DNA of 64,000 nt. Source: Prototheca cutis. Lineage: Eukaryota > Chlorophyta > Trebouxiophyceae > Chlorellales > Chlorellaceae. The translations under genes were made by a program, and so were the position numbers. The stretch is taken from positions 611,010-675,009 of the forward strand of contig BCIH01000001.1 in assembly GCA_002897115.2 (NCBI GenBank). Direction: 5' to 3'. Shown piece after piece: positions 55,150-64,000 of this stretch; the stretch's first letter is position 1, and each line of letters starts with the position of its first letter. Under the pieces are notes generated by a model, which was given only the letters and a program-made list of their open reading frames with translations, did no database searches and was not told the origin of the DNA.

Positions 55150-57683
55150 ATGGGTCTGACCTGGAGCGGGCCCGCGAGACGTTTTTACAAGGCTATTGAC
55201 ACGGGAGATGTGCAGTCATTGCGTTCGGTGCGTGGATCGTGACATGGGAGGTTTGCCATGGAGCTCGCCGTGTCATGCGAGCGTGATGTGCCCTGCCTGC
55301 CCTACAGCGTGCGCGGCCGTTCCGGAGGGAAACTTCCCTTGGCNCCTGCGCACGTCCCTGCAGACCCTTGCGGAACACCCTGCGTCCGTCTTAACTGCAA
55401 GTGGATCTCGGTACCGAACATTGGTTTTGCTGGCCGCGGAACGCGGTTCCGCCCAGACCCTGGAGATCGTCCTCGACGCCTGCCGTGCCGCGGCGGGGAG
55501 CCAGCAGGCCTTCGTGGATCACATCAANATCCCGGACAAAAAGGGCAACAGCGCGCTGGCCCTGGCCGCCCGCGCCAAGTGAGATTAATCTGTGCCTGAA
55601 AGGACTGTAGTTATATGGTGTTTTTTCGGTTGAATGTGGGTCTGGCCCGTGGAGCCAGCTGTGGGCACCCAGCACCCAACACGACCCTAGGCTTGGCCAG
55701 GATTGTGCTGTGGTGATCCGGTGTGAAATAGAAANACATTCTTGTCCTCCCGACCAGCCAGGGGGACCTCGGCATTCCACCACGAACGAGCACCTCCNCA
55801 TGCCATCATCATCANCACCACGCTCCCTTTGTAGCAAGCCGGCGAATGTGGCGTTGTTGCTGATGCGGGGCGCAGACCCGCTNCATAGCAACNGCAAGCA
55901 GGAGAACGCGGTGCACCTCGCAGCAGGTGTGGGGTCNGCGCAGTGCCTGTCGTTGCTGCTCACTGCTCGGCCCGGCACCGGGCGGCTGACAGTGGCGGAG
56001 ACGGTGGTGGCGAGCCGGCATGCAGTNGAGCGAGCGGTGGACTCCCCTGCCGCTGATGGCCTGGCTCCCCTGCACCTGGCGTGCCTGCACGGACACCTGC
56101 CTGCGGCACAGGTGCTGCTGCAGCAGGGCGCTGCCCTGGACACGCCCGTGCTGGGTGCAGGCCACGCGTGGACGCGGCGTGCCGGCGGCCGACCCCACTG
56201 CCGGCGTTGCGCGGCGGCCGGGGCCAGCGCCGCACCGGGCGCGACGCCGCTCCACATCGCNGCCTGCGCCGGCGACGCGACGATGTGCCTGGCATTGCTG
56301 GATGCTGCGCGCAGGCGAGGGCGCTCGGGGTCGCTCGCGGGCGATCCCCGCCGAACACGCGACGCTGCGGGCCTGACGCCGCTCGTTTGTGCGCTGATGG
56401 CTGGCCACTTTGGCCTGGCACGCCTGCTGGTCCAGGCCGGCACGAGCGGGCCGCTGGGCGAGTCGTCGCCGCTGATGCCGGGTGCCGACGGCTCGATGAC
56501 CGCCGTCGTGCGGCGCGGCGCGCTCGGCAGCGGGGGCAGTCTCGCGCTCGGCACGGGCTCGCTGGGCCCCGCGGCCCGCGCGCGTCTGGCCGAGCTTCTG
56601 AACCGCATCCAGCTGCTCATGGCTCTGCGGGCCGTCGCGGTCGCCGAGGCGCGGGGCGCGGAGTGGGCATCCCGCGGCGAGCGCGTGTGCCACCCGTACG
56701 CGCTGGCCCTGCTCCGTGTGCGATGGCTGGCCGTCGCCACGCCTGCGAGCCTGGCTCGCTGCGCCAAGGCCCTGGGCGCCAATCGCAGCAGTCTGCGCGA
56801 CGCATTGATAGCTTTTGCAACGCTCCTCTCGGCGCGTGGTTCCGAGGANGACGACGACGGCGACGACGATGATATCGGGTGCACCTGCTCGGATGACGGC
56901 TGCTTCTGTGGAGCAGCGACGACAGCGGGGGACGGGGACGCACGCGAGGGGGGCGCCACCATGCTCGGCTCGGCCACCGCCATGCGCTGGCTGTCGCGGC
57001 TGTCGGGCGGCACGGTGCCGCGGCGCACACGCCGGCGCGGACGCCGGTCCAGGCGTGGCGGAGGGCTGACACGCGGCATGGGACCCCTGGACAATGCCTC
57101 ACTGGCCCTGGCCGCCTCGCGAGGGTTTGCGGCACTTGGGGCGGGAGGACGCGGNGGTGGGCTGGTCGGTGGGGGACACCACGGCCGGGGNGCCGCGGGG
57201 TTGGGGACAGGTCACGGCCCTGACCCGGCGACGCTGTCGGCGCTGCTGGATTACCTCATGACCCGCGACCCGGCTCCCCTGCTGCTGCCGGCTTCCGGTT
57301 TAGCGCACGCTGGCGGTGGTTGCGACGTGGCACCGACGCCCGTCGGCACGGCCTCGTTGCTGGCTGCACTCGGCACCGCTGCCGCAGATGTGGGCGAGGT
57401 GGCAGGAGCACCGCCGCACCATGCCTTAACCAACGCAGCAATTGCTCCCTGGGACCGTGACGCCGNGGCGGCTGCGCACAAGGTCGAGTGCAGCATCTGC
57501 ATGGATGCCTGGGCCGATACCCGCATCCCGGCCTGTGCCCACACGCTGTGCATGGCCTGCGCCGCTCGCATCATCGCCAGCAGCATCGACCGCCCGGCCT
57601 GCCCGTTTTGCCGGGCCGACATTGACGGGCTTGAGGCCGCCCGCGATCCACCCACAGTGCAACCTGTTGGAGCCACAGCATGA
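55150..57683 (+). CDS. Ankyrin-repeat RING-finger E3 ubiquitin ligase
   Basis: Exon 1 is 55150-55227 (FYKAIDTGDVQSLRS); exon 2 begins around 55340 and ends at 55578; exon 3 runs 55835-57683. Ankyrin-type repeats: NSALALAARAN..PANVALLLMRGADP, NAVHLAAGVG.AQCLSLLL, APLHLACLHGHLPAAQVLLQQGAAL, TPLHIAACAGDATMCLALL, TPLVCALMAGHFGLARLLVQAG. A C3HC4 RING closes the protein: CSICMDAW, then PACAHTLCMACAARII and CPFCRA. The layout resembles plant XBAT-like E3 ligases, which attach ubiquitin to partners held by the ankyrins. Between them is a long Arg/Gly/Ala-rich linker with an Asp run followed by CTCSDDGCFC. Start of exon 2 is not fixed. Several N occur. Confidence 0.85.
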
Positions 57684-58284
57684 CAATGTTGTCACGGCCG
57701 AGGAGGCCGTGGTTGANGTGGGTAAACATTCGTAGTCCGCGCATGTGCTCAACAGCGGCCCATGCGTGTGATCCATTTGCTCAAGTCTCGGCATGGTGAA
57801 TGGGCCCTGAATGNTGGCATTCCGGCTCCAGTTGCAACNGCGCATCCCGGGATNGCAAAAAGGGCCCACATGTTCCTCCTTGGACCGAATTCGAACTGCA
57901 CGTCATTCAGGATATTCATTGCCAAGCGTTTTATATTGTGCTCAATGTATGTACTGCAACCAGACTCCCCCTGTCCCCTGTATTGCGGGCGGCCGATGGT
58001 CCCGAGCCCACTGTCACCGACGGTCTGATGCCTGCTGTCGCGGCCNCCACATGCCTCTCTTTGTTTGGCATCACAAAACATCATGCTTGATGGCAGCCCG
58101 TGGCCATGTCGTACATGCTTCTGCACTCAACCCAGTGGTTGGCACATGGATGAGGGTTGGGGAGAGGGGCCTAGACACGGGCGGCACAAGAGGNCAACGA
58201 TTAGGGAACAAGGGGTCGCGAGCGGCCGGTCCAGGTGGGTGCATCCATTCATTCATTCACTCCGTCCACTGGAGAGGCTGGCTC
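57684..58284. terminator. Convergent 3' spacer
   Basis: About 600 bases between the ankyrin-RING gene (+) and the ABM gene (-). No ORF with support; ATTC repeats occur near 58244-58260. Confidence 0.4.
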
Positions 58285-59129
58285 TCACATCCAGCCGATG
58301 CCCTGCTCATAGTAGGACTGCCCGCTCTTCTCCAGCGAGATGCCGAGCTCCTCCACAGCCTTCTTGAACGCCTTGAAGGGTTCTGACTGTTGATGCAGCT
58401 CCGTCAGCGCCTCCTTGCTCGTGTACCTGATGGAGAGAGCGTGCGAGAAAGGCAGGATTCAATCCTTATGAGGCCGTCATTGAGCTAGGAAAGCAGGGCA
58501 ATTGCAATGCATTCACGTTGTAGCTGCGCAATCACTTCAAGCACAGCAACAATCCCAAGCAGCGCATTCACCGCAGCCTCACCGCTCGTAGATGACGATC
58601 TTTGTGGGGTCGGTGTCGGCTATGGAGAGTTCGTACGAAACCGTCTCGGCCTCGGTCTCCTTGACATGCTTGGCCAGGGGCTTGAAGACCTCGATGAACA
58701 CATCNCGGTCCGCCTCGCTTTGGAACTTGGCAAACACAGCCAGGACAAAAGTCTACGTGGGGTTTGTCCATGCGAAAGGAGTCTGGAGATGTTTGCCCTT
58801 GACAGGAAACAAGGTCGTATGACCAAGAGTCTAGCCCTCGGTGGCCGAGGGAGACTGTGAGATCCGGGGTGATTCATTGCCCGCTCAGCGCGCACTGGGC
58901 CTGGGGGGATCTGATCTGGGTCGACCACCACCCGGGGGCCCAGACGGCCATGCACAGCCATCAATCCCGTCAAATGTCATAGAAATATCAGGAACACCAG
59001 CTTTACATCCCCATTTCTCACCCCCTTCTTGCCGCGACGAGGCTTTGGCAGAGCCCGGCCTGCGAGCAGCCCAACTACCGCTGCTCCGGCCACCAGGACA
59101 AGGTGCTTGAGCAACTCTCCACCGGTCAT
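58285..59129 (-). CDS. Antibiotic-biosynthesis-monooxygenase (ABM) domain protein
   Basis: Two exons are firm: 58752-58583 and 58426-58285. They encode a dimeric ferredoxin-like ABM domain: FVLAVFAKFQSEADRDVF, ETEAETVSYELSIADTDP, KIVIYERYTSKEALTELHQQ and FKAFKKAVEELGISLEKS, ending GIGWM. Such small proteins include quinol monooxygenases and haem-degrading enzymes; many are uncharacterised. An upstream exon from ATG 59129 (MTGGELLKHLVLVAGAAVVG, a membrane segment) to about 59022 is a likely N-terminus, but its phase (1) does not match the next exon (0). Either a small exon is missing or the C5 run at 59021-59025 has a length error. Confidence 0.7.
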
Positions 59130-59650
59130 TTAATTTGTGTATGGTGCGGGNCCTTTGATTGATGTATGGGTATTGTAGTGCGATGGCTGGGTGTTTTTGG
59201 TCTCTTATAGCCCATGCCCTAGCAGCTCCTTCGAGAATCCGGAGAATCACGACTGTCCGCAGAAATCTCGGCACAGTGGGTCAGGCGGCGCCAGGACCGT
59301 TGTGTCCCGAAACCCCTGACACATCCGGGGTAGGTTCTAGGGGTTTGTTCCTAGTAGTACAGCATAGATGCGTGGATGGACGCATGGAGAGCAAAGAAAT
59401 GAAATGCTTGAGGGTTCTCAAGAGCAGAGTGGGAAGCACGACGAGGAATGCCCAGCCAATGACTTCACACCCACCAACAAGGGGAACCTGTGCTGCGGGA
59501 GACATGCGAGGGCCTTGCGGCACTGGTGCGGCCTGTGCATGGAATTTCACACTGCTCCAGCGAGGAATCAAAAGGGCGGGACACGTCTGGCTGTGGGTGT
59601 CGACCTGCTGTTTCGTCGTCGCCGGCAACGGCATGCCTACCCCTTCTTCC
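59130..59650. other. Spacer between two minus-strand genes
   Basis: About 520 bases that should hold the ATG9 3' UTR and the ABM promoter. No gene is seen; ORFs on the plus strand lack any domain. Confidence 0.4.
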
Positions 59651-60379
59651 TCACATCGAGCCATACTTGTACATGGGCAGCAGCTCGGCCGAACGCTCCG
59701 TCACCACGCCCGGGGCATCCAGGGGGGAGGAGCGACCCGTCGCTTTCGTCGAGGCCGCGGCGCGGATGTCATGCAGCGCCGTCCCTGCCCCGCCGGGCCG
59801 CTGACGCAGCTCGGATGCCGCACTTGACGCCATGGTCTGCGGCACGGCATGCTGTGCGGGGGCCCAGAAGTCTGCGCCCCCGGTCCCCGCCTGCTGAGAC
59901 ACGTAGTAGCTCTGGAGCTGCACCTGCGACGCCGCCACCCGGTCCTCGGCCGGCCAATCCTCCGGAGGCCCCACGCCGGGGACAAACACGCCGCTGGCAC
60001 CAGTGTGGGGTAAGCGCCGCTGTTCCAGCACACTTGCGGCCGCGACCCAGCTGCCGACGGGCGAGGCCTGCTCGATGTTACTCAGAACCGTCTGGCCTTC
60101 GGGACCCGGCTGCCAGCTCGGGTAGGCCGCAGCAAACGATACAAACGATTTTTCCACCTTACCCTGGTGGCTCCGCTGGCCCTGATGAAGAAGGGGGTTG
60201 AGGTTTTGTTAGTGGATTGNGAGCGGGTGCTGATCAGCTGACCATACCATCGAGCAAAGCCAGCGTGTGGCTCCAGTACTTGCCGGCCGCAGTGGCCCTA
60301 TTCCCCCTGACCTCTGAACCCCCCCCCTTTCTTCAAAAAAGCGAAACACACACACACACACACCGCGCGCGCGCGCGCG

Positions 60380-60424
<45 letters not shown>

Positions 60425-63400
60425 TGGGTGCATTGAAGGCCGAGCCATAGCGTGCATTGCCATATCGTCGGAGGTCAAAGACAGCCAGGGAGCAGACATC
60501 CCCAACGCCGTCGATGTTGACGGTATTCTGCTCCACAAAAGCAAGAATCGCACCTGCAGCAGGATTTGTTCCAGGGTTAGGGATGTCGGAGCCAAGGTGT
60601 GCGGGGAGGTCAGTAGTCAGGGCATGCATTCCCCCACTCAAGGTCTAGTCTGTGGCATTCCAGGCCTCGTGCTCTGCCACCGACACAACACCNCACCACC
60701 NAGCCCAGGAAACAAAGATCGGCTACCTGCGCGCTCGTGGAGCGAGGACCAGAGCATGACGGGCGTGAGCACGATGGATGCCAGCTCCTCAAAGAACAGN
60801 GCTGCCTTGAGCGGGAACATGGCTTGGAAGGCCTGCTGCACCTCCTCCGTGTGAGCCCTGCAAATGGTGTTGGCAAGAGTTTGGGGGGTGTGACCTTTCA
60901 GTGGAGTCGCACCACACATGCACACCCCTCTGGCTCCATGAGCAAGAAAAAACAAGCACCACACCTGTTCCTCCAGTATCGAGGCAGGAAATGCGTGTGC
61001 GTCACCACCTCGCTCATTGCCGCTTCAGGATTGAACACCGCGGTCGTCTCCACGATGAATGCGCGCGCTGCCGTCAGTACGATGCCCAGCAGCGCCAGCC
61101 ACCTGAGGAGTCAGGGGTGTTCCGGAGACTGCCAAAATGTTCCCTGGNGCACTACCCCGTCCGTACAGGTGGCACAGCAGTCACAGATGGCCTGCCCGCC
61201 TTGTTGACAAAGCTGCCCTGCTCGTCCGCCATCTGGACGCCAGAAGACACACACCNNGCCACATCCACCCCCAACCGACTCTGAACCAACCCCTAATCAA
61301 AANCCCCCGCACCAGACGATGTGCTGGCCCAGAAGNTCTCGCTCCAACAGCCGACCGTCCACCAGTGTGAGCAGCAGCAGCAGCGCCGCAAAGGAGCCAG
61401 CCACAAACGCCACAAAACGAGCAATGTGACTGTGCAGGAGGGCCGGGGGGGAGGGCGGTGACGGTGGCATTGGAAACACAAGTGTCCACCATGCAACGCT
61501 GTGTGAGCAGATGATGGCATNAGAGGCCACGCAAGCCATGCCCCATGCATCCGCAGACTCCTGCCGCGTGGGGCCCCGAGCACCATGCTGCAGCCACGCA
61601 GCCACGTCAAGCACGCCAGCCAGAGGTACTGCCTGCATACCTTACAGCCGGCATGGGGAACTGGAGGATGTACTTTTCCGCCGCTGCGTTGCTGGCATTC
61701 AGCCTGTCCGGAAAGGGTAGCGAGCAGGGTGTGTCAGCAGTTGCGGGTTGACGAGCGCTCGACGATGGCTGGCAGGCTGAACATGGCAATCACCCAACCA
61801 GCGTCCACCCGACCCCACTCCCGAACAAAGAGCAGGCGCTGCATGAGCGCCGGGTCCCAGGCCTCCGTGCACCCCNATCCCCGGCAGCCCAGCCAGCAGG
61901 TCCGNACACCACCATCGACACACCTGTGGTTGATAAAGTGTGGCACCTCGTTAAACTCCCGAAGCCGCCACCTTGCCAGAGGTGACCAATACCGGGCACC
62001 TGCGGTGTGCAAAGCGTAGATGGGCTGGTCTTCCCGTTTGGGTACGTGCAATGCCAACACGGCGTGCAGCCCCGCGTTCTGAGCGTTTGTGCTTTTTCTG
62101 CAGTTTCTGTCCAGAACAAGCAGCTCGCCCTGAGTCGCAGGAGCATGGCCTTCGCGCACCTGCACTCCCATCAGACACAGCCTTCCGCCCCATGCACGGG
62201 CCTCACCGAGCGAGGATGGGTGGTGATACAGCTGCTCAGCCTTCTTCATGAAAAAGTACATCAGAAGGAAGGCCAAAAGGAAGGGTGACATGACCAGGTT
62301 CACAGCTCCCATCACCCTGCACAGAAGGGTGCGTTGTTGCTGGTGTGCTCGTAGCATCTGTGCACCGTGGTAACATTGCAGGGGCATTTTTCATTGCGGT
62401 GATCTGGATGTGGTCACAGAGGACAAGCATGCATCGCATCACGTGTCGGCGACACCCTCCTCGACCCATTCTCCAGTGCCGTCACCTCCTCACCTGAATT
62501 TGCGCTGGAGCGCCTCCACGTTGCGTAGGAAAGAAGGCTTGATCCTGAACTGATCGTCAAACATATCGTCCAGCACGCACCTGTGGTGAAGGCCGGAAGC
62601 AATCATGGCGGACACGTGTGATGCAGCACCGCCAGAGCATGCCCAATAAGTTGACCACACAGCAGGACCAGCTGCTCGCTTCAGGCCGCAGCGGCACGGG
62701 CGTTTGCCTCCCAGCTGCACCTGGGTTTACTGAGCAGCACCCCCGCAGCGCCCATACCCCTCGAAAAAGCAGCCCGGCCCTNTCAAGCCTCGGCCTACCA
62801 GTAAAGGTTCCACTCGAGCGTCTTTGTCAGCAGCAGCCGGTTCTGGAAGCCGGGGACGGGCGCGTTGAGTGCCAGCACGCCGGCATTGAGCATGCCGATG
62901 AGGTAATTCTCGCGCCGCAGTATCCGCTGCACGATGTCGAGCTCGTCCAGGTCCCGGGAGGCACACAGCCGGGTCGTCTCCTGAATCTGCACAGCATTGT
63001 TGTGGGCGCTCGTGGCACAGTTGGGGGGGGCTTTGTGCGTCCGGGCATGGCTCTCTCAGAACCGAATTCTGCCGGGGCCAATACCAAAACTCGAAGACAT
63101 AATTTGTCCACCCTCCGAGCAGGAGGGAACTCCATCCCTTGCACAAAACAACAGCAAACCCCCTACATCCCATCCGGGGATGCACACGTCGACCCATGTG
63201 CTGACCTGGACAAGCCTCTGAAGCACCTCGGGCCATGTGATAGTCTTGATGCGCCGCTCCGAAATGCCCAGACGCTGATTGTAAAAATGCCTGATCTCGT
63301 TCAGACTCCGAGACTCCATCACCAAGTTACCCTGCAGACAGGAGTGGCCACGCTCCGCCGTCTGGCTACCAATGGAGACACACACCATTGGTGGTACTAC

Positions 63401-64000
63401 GATCGACTGCACCGAGAGCACTCGCTCTCGACAGGGCATCACTTCAAGCGATGCCCTGACAGAGAACAGGGTGCGCAGTAAGCAGGGCGAGACCAACCCC
63501 GTGCCCCCTCCGCACCAGGATGAGCAGGCAGTACAGGGAGCAGATGGCCAGGTAGACCAGGCTCAGACAATTCCATACTGTCAGCCCTTCCGCCAGAGGG
63601 TGCTTCTTCACCATGACCTGCAGGAGCGTGCAGCGGCGCATGTGTGNCTTGTGGACACCCAAGTCCAAACAGCGACCTGNTCAGACTCGTGGTCCAAAAC
63701 CAAGCCCGTGGGCTGCGTCACACACCTCCCATATGTCGCATGTGTCCTTTTTCAGGCATTCGTTCTGAATGCCACGGTAGTCGATGCAGAGCAGGAGCAC
63801 GCCAGACATGAAGACGGTGAAGGAGAGTGCCAGCAGGTTCAGGGTCTGGGAGATGGTGATGACCCAGAATCCCTTCTCCTCCCAGTATCTGCATGCATTC
63901 AAATGGTGGTNCTGGGTGACGTGTGGTCGCCCTGGCAAGGCAGAGGTGGTTCCGAGAGCCGCGAGCACACCTGTACACACTGGTGAAGAAGCGATCCAGA
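59651..64000 (-). CDS. ATG9: Autophagy-related lipid scramblase ATG9, N-terminus beyond window
   Basis: Fourteen exons on the minus strand: 64000-63971 (cut), 63888-63726, 63617-63516, 63331-63206, 62986-62799, 62580-62494, 62316-62207, 61999-61924, 61703-61641, 61429-61313, 61102-60965, 60857-60727, 60553-60423, 60181-59651; all phases agree. ATG9 blocks: FFTSVYRYWEEKGFW, membrane segments WVITISQTLNLLALSF and CLSLVYLAICSLYCLL, ENYLIGMLNAGVL, WCVLDDMFDDQF, SPLARWRLREFNEVPHFINH, FVAFVAGSFAALLLLLTLVD, MSEVVTHTHFLPRYW, FFEELASIVLTPVML, NIDGVGDVCSLAVFDLRRYGN and GKVEKSFVSFAAAYPSW. ATG9 vesicles seed the autophagosome and the protein scrambles lipids in that membrane. The C-terminal ~140 residues are low-complexity. 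Confidence 0.94.
60346..60422. repeat. (CA)n-(CG)n-(CA)n alternating purine-pyrimidine tract
   Basis: About 18 bases of CA, about 25 of CG, then about 35 of AC, inside the ATG9 intron 60182-60422. On the gene's strand the repeat starts at the donor GT itself, so the 5' splice site reads AAG/GTGTGTGTGT. Such tracts favour left-handed Z-DNA. Confidence 0.95.

Overview
The window is nuclear DNA of a green alga, most likely a GC-rich trebouxiophyte of the Chlorella/Auxenochlorella type. Reasons: almost every gene is split by short GT-AG or GC-AG introns; coding sequence is strongly GC-biased; several genes are followed by, or end inside, TGTAA, the chlorophyte polyadenylation signal; and the gene set includes plant-lineage members (AP2 transcription factor, DUF506/PDDEXK_6 protein, Shewanella-like phosphatase, chloroplast-targeted CarB). 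Scattered single N bases hide some codons. All exon borders were placed by eye from splice consensus, reading phase and remembered family conservation. No alignment or transcript was available.

Layout. 0-13 kb: 3' end of a TIS11-type CCCH protein, mitochondrial uL30, RPB4 (minus), an ARP-type AP endonuclease, a conserved uncharacterised 370-residue protein, and a secreted M20 peptidase with an acidic tail. 13-24 kb: a small unidentified nuclear-type protein (minus), a DUF506 protein, long low-complexity spacers with poly-C tracts, a Shewanella-like phosphatase (minus), a TnpB/Fanzor-type zinc-ribbon fragment (minus), and the 3' end of an unidentified gene. 24-36 kb: C2orf69-family protein, a cytochrome P450 (minus) divergent from TRAPPC5, a 736-residue orphan with thioredoxin-like stretches, uL23 (RPL23A), and a histone-H4-fold protein with a long C-terminal extension. 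36-49 kb: CarB (minus) divergent from DPH5, SLU7, WRAP73 (minus), and a C78 (ZUP1/UFSP-type) protease carrying a ZZ finger. 49-64 kb: AP2 factor, a coiled-coil protein (minus), a RuvX/YqgF nuclease (minus), an ankyrin-RING E3, an ABM-domain protein (minus), and ATG9 (minus, cut by the window edge).

The genes are mostly unrelated housekeeping functions packed at 0.2-0.6 kb spacing, often in divergent pairs sharing a short promoter gap (RPB4/ARP, P450/TRAPPC5, carB/DPH5, WRAP73/C78 protease, RuvX/ankyrin-RING). They do not form a pathway. The most unusual items are the H4-fold protein with an MCM-like C-terminal segment, the TnpB/Fanzor fragment, the C78 protease with an internal ZZ finger, the high share of GC-AG introns, a 27-nt microexon inside the AP2 domain, and an alternating CA/CG tract that forms the 5' splice site of an ATG9 intron.
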